From the NCBI RefSeq assembly GCF_020536995.1, contig NC_068366.1, positions 20,491,299-20,555,298 on the forward strand: 64,000 nt of DNA. The letters run 5' to 3'. The position numbers and the translations under genes were made by a program. The first letter of the stretch is position 1. Each line of letters starts with the position of its first letter. The stretch is from Dreissena polymorpha (lineage: Eukaryota; Mollusca; Bivalvia; Myida; Dreissenidae). This document shows, piece by piece, positions 22,640 to 34,514 of this stretch. Under the pieces are notes generated by a model, which worked only from the letters and a program-made list of their open reading frames with translations, ran no database searches and was not told where the DNA came from.

Positions 22640-23880
22640 GTGTCGAATCTTTGATGCCTTCGTGGTGAGTCTTAAGAAAGCCCCGATCACCATCTTTTCG
22701 AAGAGTATGATTTCGTCATTGTCCTGGTATGATAATGTGAGTGTTATCCTCCTTGTAAGCTACACTCACATGCTTCTTTCCGTTGCGCACTCTCAGACGA
22801 TTTTATAAGCAGCTTCAAGGCAGCACAATGGGCGTCATCGTCTCTGGTAGCTGAAAAAGTGTAGTGTATAGACATCGAAAGCGATGAGCAAGAATTCCAA
22901 ACGCGTTTTCAGTAATCCGTTGCCGCCAACCCCATGTGTGATATTTGTTTCTTAAAGAAATGTTTCATGAGGCACGCCTTCAAGGCAAATGAGTCATCTG
23001 CAGCAATGTAGAACAACTTTGGTTTGTCGTCGTGCGATATATGTTCAGGATCAGGTATGCGCAATACTCCCTAGTCAATGGATTCCATAAGTTCAATTGT
23101 GATGAGCACTGGAGTATCAACGACTGATCCATTGATGCCTTCTTCCGCCCATAATAAACATGTAATCGGCTTCTACCAAAGACATTATGATCGTGAAATG
23201 GTAACCCATGGAAGTACAAGAAGCCACCGCGCCGAGGACAATGCATGGCGATAAGCTTCCAATCAAAGGCAGTTACACAGCTGTTCAGCTGCTATCAGAC
23301 AAACTGCTTGGTGATTTTCTGTCACTCATCTGGCGTTCCAGGACAGGGGTGGTATTCCAGAAACATCTTAAGTCATTTCTTAAATAATTTCACTTAAGTT
23401 AAAAATTACAATGTTTTGTATTTCTTTACTAAATAAGGAAACACATGTTTTTTTGGTATTCCTAAAATAACAATGGCATAATGATGCTATTTAATTGTAT
23501 ATCTTGATGCCAATCTATTGCAGTATGAAATGAAACACTTAAGAAAATATCCCAATTTAAGGATAAGAATAAAATTTAAATAACTTAAGATGCTTCTGGA
23601 ATACGACCCCAGGTGATTAGTTCTTCAGGTAATTCCTCCAGTATAGCATCGCAGACACTAATGGTGACTAATGGTGACCTCTAAGAGAGTGTTGTGTGCG
23701 AGCCGGAAGCCATACATCAGAGACTGCTAACTGTCCCCTGATTTTAGACACCGCAATCTTATAGCCAACTTAATGCCAGCTGTTAGAGGCTTCCTGTAGT
23801 TTGAATTATTCGGCTTGATTCGTTGCCGAATGCGTGTCAGGATTTCTTGGTATATCTGATAGCCCATCCACAAAAAAACA
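22640..23880 (-). pseudogene. Decayed PIF/Harbinger transposase, interrupted
   Basis: The minus strand carries recognisable pieces of a Harbinger DDE transposase in order. Near 23640-23880 is the N-terminal region (EILTRIRQRIKP, then LAIRLRCLKSGDS and FRLAHNTLLEV). Near 23215-23340 is the equivalent of the family's W..FP.C.GAIDGKH block (CVTAFDWKLIAMHCP). Near 23130-23210 is YHFTIIMSLVEADYMFI with its following Gly-rich turn, the family's second catalytic Asp region. Near 22880-23010 is FALKACLMKHFF and the hallmark ENAFGILAHRFRCLYTTLFQ. Several frameshifts and in-frame stops break it, and a 265-bp MITE lies inside. It cannot make a working enzyme. The element's own terminal repeats were not identified. 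Confidence 0.8.
23346..23610. mobile_element. MITE nested in the Harbinger relic
   Basis: Ends are inverted copies (GGGGTGGTATTCCAGAAACA at the left and GCTTCTGGAATACGACCCC at the right), extending inward as CATCTTAAGT and ACTTAAGATG, with an AT-rich non-coding centre. It separates the N-terminal part of the transposase relic from the rest, so it inserted after the Harbinger copy was in place. Confidence 0.75.
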
Positions 23881-24029
23881 ATGCGTTTTCTTTTTTTCTT
23901 GACTATTTTTAACCCAGTTGGTTCTCCAGTTCATTACATTCACCGGTTCTGATAAATCTTTTCCACGCATTATCTATTTATCTGTCGTAGCTTTGGTTTA
24001 GCAATCCTAGTTATGTTTTCAATTGAGCT

Positions 24030-24570
24030 TTTTGCTCCTCCGTGTTCCCCCGTGTTCTCCCGTGTTTCTCCGTGTTTTGACCTTGTTAACATCGTTAAAA
24101 TCCATAATACCATTATGTCTATACGAAATCGTTCTAGTTGTTAAATAAAAGTTTGTGTATCTACCGTGCTTCCATCATGTTTGGAACGTCTTCCCTTAGA
24201 AGTTTCTTGCTGATCGGTGATGGTATCAATAAATTCAAACTGTACCGGCGTGTTCCGTTATACAGCCAAGAAGGGTTCGGAGAAAACCCTTCGTGGTACT
24301 TGATGGCCCGGCGTCTGAAATTTGTTCCTGGATTGTAAACGACTGACGAGGACAACAAAGGTTGCTTCACTGACCATCCCGGATACTGCCATCTTCCCGA
24401 AGCGTAACGGATCAATACGGTTAGTTGGAACTATCCCACAAGGATCGACATTGAGCTTTACTGCGGTTTCACGGTTCACATGCCGGATAATGCCGAATAT
24501 GATCCGTGTTCATCGGGCATCTATATGGGACTGGTACTTAAGGTTGGCCGATGCGCTAATAATAGGACAT
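24030..24570. other. Short tandem motif and GC-rich block, unassigned
   Basis: At 24036-24080 a CTCCGTGTT-like motif repeats four times. From 24160 to 24560 base composition is higher in GC and CpG than the surroundings, and overlapping open frames occur on both strands. None of the peptides looks like a known family. Possibly the flank of the transposon inserted at 22.1-24.6 kb. Confidence 0.3.
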
Positions 24571-25689
24571 GTATTTTCAACAAAGGATCGTTTTAGTAAA
24601 TTCCAATACATTTGCCTTCTTACACTGCGTGTATCTTCTAATCGCTTTGTTTGATGCATGTCACATGTGTATCTGTTTTTCTAGCATAAACAATTCCTTG
24701 TCTTGTTTCACTTTTGTAGTACTTAAGCCTCTTGTAATGTTTTATTTTGAACTCAGAACTCTTTTATTGAATGTCTAATTATTTTTATGTGATTTGAAAT
24801 AGTGGAATACACGCATTTTCTTAACTACTGCATAATGATTGTAAATTATAAACGAAATCACTGCTGTTGACAGTAGGCTAAATCATTTCACAAATTGCAT
24901 CAAGTTTTATTGATACATTTTTATCTTAAAGGCGTAATTAAATGTTCAGTAAACACAGGTTGACCGTACGAGACCCTTCATCGCTTTCTGCATTTGATTG
25001 TACTACCGGATCTAAACCATCCGTGTCGTTTTTCTGTGATCCCATGAAATCATTAAGTTTTGCTGCAATGTACGGTTTTTCAGTTCTACTTAGATACAGA
25101 GTTTTTCGAGATATTGTTCATATTTTTATAATTTTTGTCTTAGTCATATTGTGTTTTAGAGTAGAAATCTTCAGAATGATTACATATATTTTATTTTCGC
25201 TGATGAATTTTATATTAATTTTAATAGAAATAAGAAATGATTGATTAGGTATACAAAAGGAACCGATTTTTGTATGCGTCCGTTTTGAAGCCATTTGAAA
25301 TAATTGGCTCTGGGTATCAATTTTTGAACGATTCGTCTCTGAGTATAAATTTTCGAACGATTTGTATTCCGTTTGCAATTAACATGCTCCAAAACGATAT
25401 TGACAATATTTTATCCGAAAAAAAACCACTTTTCTTTTTATGCTAGAAACATAAGAGGATATAATCAGTGAACATCATTACTTTACCGTTTGTTAAATTA
25501 AGTCACCTTTGTGAACATTTATGAACAGGTCTGTTACCCATTTTCGAACGTTTGATTTAGTTGAATCAACAAATAGTATTTACACGCATACATCCATATT
25601 ATTTACACCATATATGATTTACAATATTGATTGTGATTAAAATTGGAACCGAAATCTTAGATGAATCTAAAATATTTTCACATATTTTT

Positions 25690-25935
25690 ATGTCCCCCAG
25701 TCTATACTACATATTGTTTTTGCCTTGTCTGTTTGTTGGTTTGTTGGTTTGTTTGCGCCAAACTTTAACATTGGCCATAAAATTTGCAATATTGAAGATA
25801 GCAGCTTGATATTTGGCATGCATGCGTATCACAAAGAGCTGCACATTTTTAGTGGTGAAAGGTCAAGGTCATTCTTCAAGGTCAAAGGTCAAATATATGG
25901 GGGGCATAGTGTTTTACAAACTCATCTTGTTTCAA
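25690..25935 (+). repeat. Dispersed repeat with AGGTCA motifs (copy 2)
   Basis: Matches 15687-15950 through TTGCAATATTGAAGATAGCA, GATATTTGGCATGCATGCG and GAGCTGCACATTTTTAGTGG. Its tail, AAAGGTCAAGGTCATTC..TTCAAGGTCAAAGGTCA, keeps four AGGTCA half-sites, more than copy 1. The TGTC run of copy 1 is replaced here by a TTGT-type run. Confidence 0.75.
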
Positions 25936-26196
25936 TTAGAATGCACATATAGTATTGATCGCATGTAGCAAGTTGAAGCAAGAGTTTTTAGTTAGCAAAT
26001 AACGAATATTCCCGTTATCTTGATTTTTACATTGAAAATGAGGGAAATATTGTTTTCAAATTAACTGATCCAATTGACATTTCGAGATGCTATTTGTAAT
26101 TTCCTTTACCGGTACTTTCAAAGTGTAATTAAGTACTTGATTTCAAAACGTCAAATACTTTATAATATTTAACATTTATTTAACATTCGTCATTTA

Positions 26197-26548
26197 TTGA
26201 CGATTTCAAAACCTGAATATTATAAAGCGTTGCCACGCGAAACGATTGAATAATTTGGATAGTTCTGTTGCTGTCGTTATAGTTTGTGACTCTACGATCA
26301 TTGCTTATATTAAGTATAACATACACCACTCATTGTATGAGCACGGATGGCCGAGTGGTCTAAGCGTCAGACTTTTACTCCAGGGGTCAGTGGTTCGAGC
26401 CAAGATGATGGTTACTTCATTTTATTTTTTAAAATGTATTTTTGATTTTTTTACTTGAGCTTTTTAGATCCAATGTTTACATTTCTCAATATAAAGCATT
26501 CAATGACAAACTTCAATAATCTGCCAAAATCTGTGAAAAGGTCCCTTA
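26197..26548. mobile_element. TIR-bounded repeat with tRNA-like core (copy C)
   Basis: 5'-truncated member of the family at 5695-6212. It lacks the left terminal repeat but keeps the inner left arm, the core and the right end (CTGTGAAAAGGTCCCTTA). The core at about 26340-26417 is the best preserved Leu/Ser-like one: GCACGGATGGCCGAGTGGTC for the A box and GGTTCGAGCC for the B box. It lacks a proper paired acceptor stem, so I do not call it a tRNA gene. Confidence 0.7.
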
Positions 26549-27485
26549 ATTTTTTTTTTGACATTATCTTTATGAATTATAGTCAAGTTTGTCAAAACCT
26601 CATTTATTATTTTCTGCTGGCAAGAGTTGCGAATTGCTGCTTATGTTGACGTAGAGATAATAAAAACATTTAATTTGAATAATATTTCAATCTTTCGGAA
26701 AAAAACAACAATTTGAAAAGTAAGTTGCTTAACATTTAGTACCTGATGTTTGCCAAAAATCAGCAGTTCTTTTCGATGGAAACATGTTGAATATGCCAAG
26801 TACTTAACACTGACGCTTTAATCGAAAACAAGTGTGGTTTTTCTTAAAACAGTTGCTGGACGTCTAACTATTATTCTCTCATTATGTACTTTGGGCTGCG
26901 CGATTGCCTGCGTTTGTTCAGTTTATTTCATTTGAGGTTAATGATTTACTTATGGTTAGATTAATTGTGTGCGTCAAACTCTTTGATTCTACGAGGTTTT
27001 ATCGAAACATTTATTCTTAGTTTTATGATATTATTAGCTTAGTAAAACAATGAACTCAGAATAAAAAGAACATAATAAGAAATAAATGGTATGATGTTTG
27101 TTAATCCATTCTAGCGAAAAATTATCAAAATTCATTATGTGTCCAATTGTTGTTGTTGTGGTGGTGTTTTTGTTTGTGGTAAGCTCTTGATGGTGGAAGT
27201 GTTGTCTTGACAATGGTGCATTTGTTTTATAACTCTTAAGTCAGTTTCCATAAGTAAATAAAATATGCACAACGTATCATAAGCAGTTTTCGTTGGTCTA
27301 ATTTAAATTAAACATTTCAGTGAATCAGGTAATGTTTTACAATTTTAAATTGTAATCTTTTTTATGCTTTCATCATAAGTTATAAGATTTTTAATGGTAT
27401 TATTTAATTTTTAGGATTATAAGAAAGTAGTGTATTTTTTTCGCACTCTTTTGTTTTTTATTTAATGACATTTAACAAAAAGTTT

Positions 27486-27558
27486 TGTTTCCACTGGGGC
27501 TCGAACCCAGGACCTCTCGCGTGTGAAGCGAGCGTGATAACCACTACACTATGGAAAC
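27486..27558 (-). tRNA. tRNA-Val (CAC), duplicate
   Basis: Same 73-base cloverleaf as 16913-16985, with the single change C to T in the D loop (GTGTAGTGGTTATCAC). Anticodon CAC, intact T arm, and a TTTTT terminator beginning 5 bases after the discriminator base. Flanking DNA on both sides matches that of the first gene, showing it was copied as part of the large segment rather than retroposed. Confidence 0.95.
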
Positions 27559-27903
27559 ACTTGATAATTAGATGCATAAACTCGTCTATAACATTTGCAA
27601 ATCTTACTTCGTAGGTTTAAGCTGCAGTGGTTTTGTATTTATTTTAACCACCGTCGTATAGAAGATTTATCGGGAGATATCATGTAAGCACTACGAGGGT
27701 TAAGTTTATTTTTAACTTATACCTGTAACCTTAATGTGTGCATTGAAAATAAGTAAATATTGCGTCTGTTAACATATTGTTTCAATTATTAAATGAGAAA
27801 TTTTACAAGGTTGTTTTTAACCCAAAGTAATTACATTTTTTGTGTGTAACCCGACCCAGTTCTGAAAATAGGTTTTAAGGTTATAAATCCGAACTTATTA
27901 CAT

Positions 27904-28370
27904 TTTAAAGGGATCTTTTCACGGTTCGGTAAAATTGAAAAAAGTTGTTTCAGATTCGCAAATTTTCGTGTTAGTTATGATATTTGTGAGGAAACAGTTT
28001 TACTGAACATTTACCATACTCCAATATAACCATTATATGTATCTTTTGACGATTTAAAAACCTAAAAATTATAAAGCGTTGCAACGCGAAACGATTGAAT
28101 AATTTGGAGAGTTCTGTTGTTGTCGTTTAAATTTACGAAACTACGAAGATCGCTTATATAAGGTATAAAATACTTTCACTGTGTATACCCGGCGGAATAG
28201 CCGAGAGGGCTAATGCATTTTTACTTCAGACTAACTCCAGGACTCCGGGGTCACTGGTTCGAGCCCTGGTACCGGCTACTTTTTTTCCCTTTTTTAAATT
28301 TTATTCTTGATTTTTTACTGGAGCTTTTAAGATCCAATGTTTACATTTATCAATTTAAAGCATTTAATGC
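27904..28370. mobile_element. TIR-bounded repeat with tRNA-like core (copy D)
   Basis: Left end TTAAAGGGATCTTTTCACG intact; right end lost at CATTTAATG. Core at about 28189-28279 is closest to copy A: GCGGAATAGCCGAGAGGGCT with B box GGTTCGAGCC and an overlong anticodon region. It interrupts a block that is continuous in duplication unit 1 (near 17402), so it inserted into unit 2 after the duplication. Confidence 0.7.
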
Positions 28371-29907
28371 TTTAAGGGGTTTTGCTGCAGTTTCGGTGAT
28401 TTCCCCCAATAATAGATCTTTTTGAAAATGTGTCTTCAAATAAGATATTCAATGACTATATGAACACAAAAAATTAAATCATAGTGTCACCGGCCTTGTT
28501 TTGATGTTATTTTCAATAGCGCAACATGCATTTCTGTATAAAAATTACTTAATTTCTTTTTGTGTTAAAAGTGAACATAACCATGGATACATGTTGAAAC
28601 TTGCTAATATTCGGTCATTTTTAAGTTTCAGTACACTATTTAATTTATATTGAATAAAAAAACACATTACACAAAAACTCGTATTTTATAAATTCAATAC
28701 GACCCAAACAAACGACACAAATCTTACTATTTCATCTTCATAATTGATATTTAAATATGTTATCATTAATAGAATTCTGCTAAACTTTTTGGATGAACGT
28801 TTCCTTATGTTCTCATAATACAACAATAAAAAAACGATAGATCACCGCACTATTTTAAGAATAAAAAAAATCGCACCATCTACCAATCATATTTGACAAA
28901 ATACCATTAGTTCGCCCACTTAAATGCAAAATTTAGGGAATTAATTTACACATTTTGAATACATATCCTATTTTTCAATTGATTATAACAGGATAAAAAA
29001 AGAAAAGAAAAGTTAACGAATACAATTAAATAACAACTAGATTTACAACTACAATCCGGGCATTGCTACATATCCGAAATTATAGTGCTCCCTAATTTAT
29101 GTGTTTGTGTAAAAGTACGACATCCAAATGTTTCCTATGTTGTCCAGTATTTCCGAAGCATATTGACAGCTCAAAAGATGAACATTAACATTAGACTCAT
29201 TTTTAAATATAAATTCCATTTCTTCAAAAATACATCTTCAAGGACCAAAAAAATGTCCGGTATGTATCTATAAACAAGAAGTTCAAAATCACAATATTAG
29301 CATATTAGCATATTACCGGCGATAGCGTTTAAATATCCTCGATATATATCTGATGCTACACCACTTAATCTTAAAAATACCAAAAATAATATAATCAAGA
29401 ATAAATTCACGAAATAAAACATTAACTTTTAAATGCAGACAGCAACATTTCGTGGAATAAAGAAAACTTTGAATGCATATGTATTTTTAAAAGTGAGGTT
29501 TACAAAATGTATTGTAGCAAACTTGTATTGAAGACAAAAAAAGCTATACAAATTTACAATAACATTTTTTTTATTTTATTTTGTCAGATTATTATCGTAA
29601 TGACTCAGCGGTGTAGTTGATATGGTGTCCTCATCGCATCCGAGATTTGATCTCCACTTGGGGAGCTTTCTAAAATTCACACATAGACGTATTTCAAATA
29701 TTGTCAATACACTTTAAACCACGCAAATCATTTACTGAAGGTGCGCAATTGGATATTCAATTGTAAGTCTAGTCGAATGCGATAGATGAACAATCTGGAT
29801 ATTTCATGCGTTTAAATATTCCGATAAATATTAAGAACTTTAAGAACTATGTTGCATGTAAGAAATATGATAACATATTTGCTGTATTTTTTTTAATATT
29901 TCATTAT

Positions 29908-30514
29908 TTAAAGGGGCCTTTTCAAGTTTTGGTAAATTGACAAAATTTAACAAAAAATGCTTCAGATTCGCACATATTCGTTGTAGTTATAATATTTATG
30001 AGGAAACGATAATACTGAACTTTTACCATGTTCTAAAATATCCATTATATGCATCGTTTGACGATTAAAAAACCTGAAAATTATTTTGTGATATTTTGTA
30101 ATGATCATTGTCAACTGGGTCATGCGAGTTGTGTATCGTGTTATTTCTTAATAGTTGACCCAGCATTTGTAAAAATATTGCAAAACATATACATTTCCAG
30201 AAAGGAAATTCATTTCTGCGTTGAATAAGACCGAGATCGTGAAAATCGCTGCACAATTGATGAAGATATGGCTGTTCAAAGCGATGCACCTCGTTTTGGG
30301 ATGATTTTGAGTTGCATACCTTGTTACATATATATTTGATAGTGATTTTTTTCCATAAAATTTAATTTTTCGTTATAATATGATTATTTATCATTCAAAA
30401 TGATGTTTTCACTAATTAATATCATAGCCACACGCTAACCACCTGTGTGATTAATATAAAGCATTTAATGACAAACTTCAATACATGCCAAAATCTGTGA
30501 AAAGGTCCCTTTAA
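29908..30514. mobile_element. TIR-bounded repeat, tRNA core replaced (copy E)
   Basis: Both terminal repeats are present (TTAAAGGGGCCTTTTCAAG; CTGTGAAAAGGTCCCTTTAA), and the first 170 bases and last 65 bases match the family. The middle, about 30084-30450, is unrelated and has no tRNA-like box A or B. It is either an insertion with deletion or a different subfamily mobilised by the same ends. Confidence 0.65.
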
Positions 30515-31328
30515 GCATACTCTTTTGAGTAAAATATATTCAAATAATATCACATATCGTATATTATATCAGCCCGCTTAGCCGGGCCGATTTTTCATAT
30601 CAGAAAAGAATGGGATCGCGCGACTTATACTTACCAAAATGGCGTCCACAGTCAGTCTAAGCCAACAGTGATCAATAAAATTAAGCCACAACTCAACGAA
30701 AGAATCGAACATAATTATAATGACACTTAGCACACAATTTGGATAAAACAAATATCGATTGAAACTGAAACTCATCTGTACATTAGATCTAAATCGATGC
30801 CTCTATTTGTGTTTTAACAAGATTCGTCAAACACTGTGAAACAGCAAATTTACAGAAAAAGACAGCATACCTCGATGAAAACTTAATTCCGGTTCTTAAA
30901 ATAATAAAATAACAAAGATTCGTAATTCCATTTCCTGTTGTTCCATCCGTTTATCGACTTTGATTTTAAATCACACTTTTTTAAACGATTGCATCGAATG
31001 CTGAACACTGTCACCAGAAACACGTAAATTCCAAGCGATTAAAATAATTTTATTTCTCTCGAAGCTCCCAATTATGCATGAAAACACAAAATCCGAAATA
31101 CGTTTTGGAATCGTTCGATGCTTAAAGAATATTTTAACAGTTAAGAAAAACAATCCACCTCCGAATTGTTGTAATAAAATCCAGGGAGTCTAGGTAGTTT
31201 CGTCATTGAAATTACGTCACATGAGGTACGTCATAAATTGCGTAATCAATTAAATGAAAATAAAAGTACGGCTGGTTCTGTTTAAATATTAGTGAAGGAC
31301 AAAAATATTATGATATGTGATATAAACG

Positions 31329-31466
31329 ATAACACACGGCAGAGCTGGGCCGGATGTCTAAAATCGGCCCTAGCCTTATAATGGCCCTCGGACCAAAGGC
31401 CCTCGGGTCATTATGTCGGCAGCGGGCCGATTTTAGACGTCCGGCCAAGCGCTGCTGTGTGTTATT
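31329..31466. repeat. Inverted repeat with 62-bp GC-rich arms
   Basis: Arms TAACACACGGCAGAGC..GGCCGGATGTCTAAAATCGGCC..CCCTCGG and its inverted partner face each other across about 10 bases. Imperfections are spread through both arms. Much more GC-rich than the neighbourhood. A foldback or MITE is likely; a related fragment (GCCCGCTTAGCCGGGCCGAT) occurs at about 30572-30591. Confidence 0.6.
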
Positions 31467-31959
31467 GTCTAAATATTAACTTTGGAAATAAATGTTATGC
31501 TATGCTAAATTATGTGATTAATAGTGGCAATGGTTGTGTGTTATCTAATTGTATTATATGTTATAGACTTAGTAACAAATGGTGCATCGTATTTGGAAAA
31601 TTATATATTTAAACACGGTTCCTTTCAGTATTCAAAGTATATAATACAAACTAAAATCTGTTGAAATTTGATATTCATGTGTTCTGTTTATACGACTTTA
31701 TTTAGATATCTGCATGGTGTATCTTGTTTTTTTTACATTTCTCTTTGCTTATTTATATGCAAAATATCACGTTTTCGTAATATATTTGGAAAATTGACAT
31801 GAAGAAAGGACCAAAGAAATACGTAGTTTTAAACACACAGCTGGTCTATTTTACAGAAGTTAAGGACATTTGAAGCATAAACAAGATGCCACGAGGTTAC
31901 ATGACGCTTTTTCCATTCCAAGTTAAATTGGAAGCTTATTATATGAAAATGCAGCCGGA

Positions 31960-32045
31960 TTCCGGGATTCCGATTCACTTCAGCTATGGCGCCATACGTT
32001 GTACTGCCAGTTTGTAACAAATTTAGTTGCCCGTTCAAATTAGCC
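31960..32045 (-). pseudogene. Decayed CCP/Sushi exon relic
   Basis: The minus strand reads NGQLNLLQTGSTTYGAIAEV, which matches the middle of the CCP exons of the receptor gene upstream (compare NGNLTLLQQGTSTFGAGANV at 51.7 kb). The expected Cys is replaced (VNRNPG for V.C.PG), the DCG start is absent and the frame soon leaves the domain. It lies 3 kb past the receptor's 3' end in the same orientation. It is probably the remains of an older neighbouring copy. Confidence 0.55.
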
Positions 32046-32540
32046 GATGTAATTATGCAATTTTAAATGTTACCTTTTCAATAAACAAAACTAATATGCT
32101 ATTATTGACTTATCATCATTGATGCTGGTCTGTGACAAGGGATTTTGCATTGAAGTTGGTATTTTAAAATGTGTTATGCAAACGGAATTATGAATGAAAC
32201 AGTTGGTAAGAAAACTACACGTTTCTAGTTAAATTTTGTAGCAAGTTAAAAAAAACACTAGAACAAGTTACATGTTTATGCTCTGGAAGTAATTGATCAA
32301 TAGATCAAACCAATATGTTTGCTTGTTTGTTCAGTTGCTTTTGCTGATTTCGTCACCGTTTTAAGCAAACTTTAAGTCCTTTAATAGCGGCCAGTTCACC
32401 AACGCACACTTGTCCCGGGAGAGCTACTGTATCAGTTCTATATGAACACGCTTCTGTCAGTAGCTGAAAACTGCCATATTTAATTCAGTGGTAGAGGGAC
32501 AATATAAATAATTTCTTGACCAATTTCTCCACAGTTATAT

Positions 32541-32608
32541 GGCTGAGACGAGGATCGAAACCCTATTTTCCAGTGGTCAGGGCTCTACCAACTGAGCTAG
32601 CCTGCCAA
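32541..32608 (-). repeat. tRNA-derived SINE head or tRNA relic
   Basis: On the minus strand GGCTAGCTCAGTTGGTAGAG is a good A box and GGTTTCGATCC a fair B box, but the anticodon arm does not pair and the acceptor stem is absent. No second SINE copy was recognised in the window. Confidence 0.5.
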
Positions 32609-34514
32609 CATGAAACTATGTAAAACCTGCCTATCATTAATGGACATTATTTGGTGCGTTTTCTTTTACTGCAAATACGAAATACCAGTTTAGCAGTATT
32701 ATTGAGCCAGGCTGTTATCACGAGGGTCTTCTATGACGTGAGGTACATGGTGTCGCTTGCCAGAATCTGTCACCACAGCAATTAAACGTTTCAAGTAAAT
32801 GGAGCGTCGTTCCCGTGAAACAATTTACATTTGGCAATGATACTATTTACGTGACATTGGTCCCGAAGTTTCAATACATGGGTTAAAGCTAAGGACAGGG
32901 CGTTTACAAGCTTTACTAAGAAATTCAATGAATATACGCGATAAAACTATACATCATTATTATACATATAGGTATTTAATTTGTAATATTATACATATGT
33001 TTATATCACTGTATTTCTTAACAAATCAAGACCTCGTTCATGATAAAAGTATGCAGATCACTGAATATTTGCGAATTGAAAAGACGAAATCTATATCGTC
33101 ACCACACATATGATTTTCTTAATTATAACACTAACACGTAATTTAGCAATTAAAGGATCAAGCAAGTATACTTTACAGTATTGAAGTTTTATAGGCGTTT
33201 TCTTAAAACAGTTGTTGGACAATTAAACGCTTATAATTGTTTGTACCTGGTGCACTGGGTTGCTTCCCAAGTTAAACAATGACAAAACTATGCACCGAAA
33301 CTTGGAACTTTAAGATACTCCATTATTGGTTGGTTACAAATAAAATAAAACAGCGACATATACAGACAAGTTTAGCAGTATTATCGAATCAGGTTGTTAT
33401 CATATCCCTCTTCTTTCACGTGGGTTAGCTAGTGTCGGTTAAGGTAAATAAAATATTGGTATTTATTTCAATTAATTTCACTAGCAAAGTTATTATGCAA
33501 AAACACATACAAATTCGTTTTCATATTATTGTATACACAATATATGATTTGGTTTATTGTGCAATGTTGCTATGTATTTTTATCTGAAAATAACTTATCA
33601 TAACAATTGGACAGGAGCTCCACATATATTTTCAATAGTGAATTAATACACAGCACTACCCTGTGGTTGTTGTTAAATGAAAGACATCTTCTTAAGGGTC
33701 AGCAATATTATTTCAATTCCCTAACGTCATACATGTTCATGTTTCCTATTTAATTGTCTATAACATTGTTAATTAAAATATGTACATATATATTTTTACT
33801 GTTTGAAACTCTGAATGCCTTTACCAAGATTAACCATTTCATGTTATAAAAATTATGTTACTATGACAAATGTCCAAAAATAAATATCAAAATAGTTATT
33901 TAGATTTACCGTGTGTATTTTAGTTCGATTGCACTGAATGCACTTATTCAAATGTATTATATGCATAATATGTTCAGTGATTTGTAAATAGTGAACTACG
34001 AATGAACATGCTTTACTTATGGCAGATTATTACTTGCATACTCCAAATCTGAGAATTTAAGGAACTGGTTTGAATACTATTCTGATGTACAACATATCCA
34101 AATGGTTATGTTCAATAAACGACCCAAATCACTAAAAACGCTTATATGCATGTGTATTTAAATATTAAATTCGCCGGCCGAGTCGATATATCTTGGAGTA
34201 TATTATGTGAACTACAAAATCACTTATCATGAAATTTAATAATTATCAACATGGCACAGCAATACCAAATCAAAAGCAAACACAACAATTGAAAGTAGTA
34301 TATATGATCTTTATTAAATGTTACAGCAGATATAAGTATTTTTAAAGATTGACAACAACAACATAATACAAGGATTTAAAATTGCTGAAACATACGCAAA
34401 TCATTGGTAACTATTGGTAACTATTTGAAACAAACCATAAAAGAAGTTGTAAAAATTAAGGCAATAACATCACTTAAGCTAAATCGGTGATAGATGCACA
34501 CGTAAAATAATGAT

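Larger units (their letters stand above)
18293..29156. repeat. Tandem segmental duplication, unit 2 (~10.9 kb)
   Basis: Second copy of the segment at 8383-18250, starting within about 70 bases of the end of unit 1, so the copies are head to tail. The extra length comes from the Harbinger relic and GC-rich block at about 22.1-24.6 kb and the tRNA-headed repeats at 26.2 and 27.9 kb, offset by loss of most of the 18-bp array. Regions 18901-22078 and 24600-25689 hold no gene that I can support. Confidence 0.8.
30515..34510. other. AT-rich stretch, no gene resolved
   Basis: Apart from the inverted repeat at 31329-31466, the CCP relic at 31960-32045 and the tRNA-like sequence at 32541-32608, I see nothing I can support. 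Two blocks resemble each other (about 32690-32760 and 33372-33440: TTTAGCAGTATTATTGAGCC against TTTAGCAGTATTATCGAATC), suggesting a further local duplication. Confidence 0.4.

Noticed and set aside
32541-32608. Functional tRNA on the minus strand
   Set aside because: The anticodon stem and acceptor stem do not pair; treated as a SINE head or relic.
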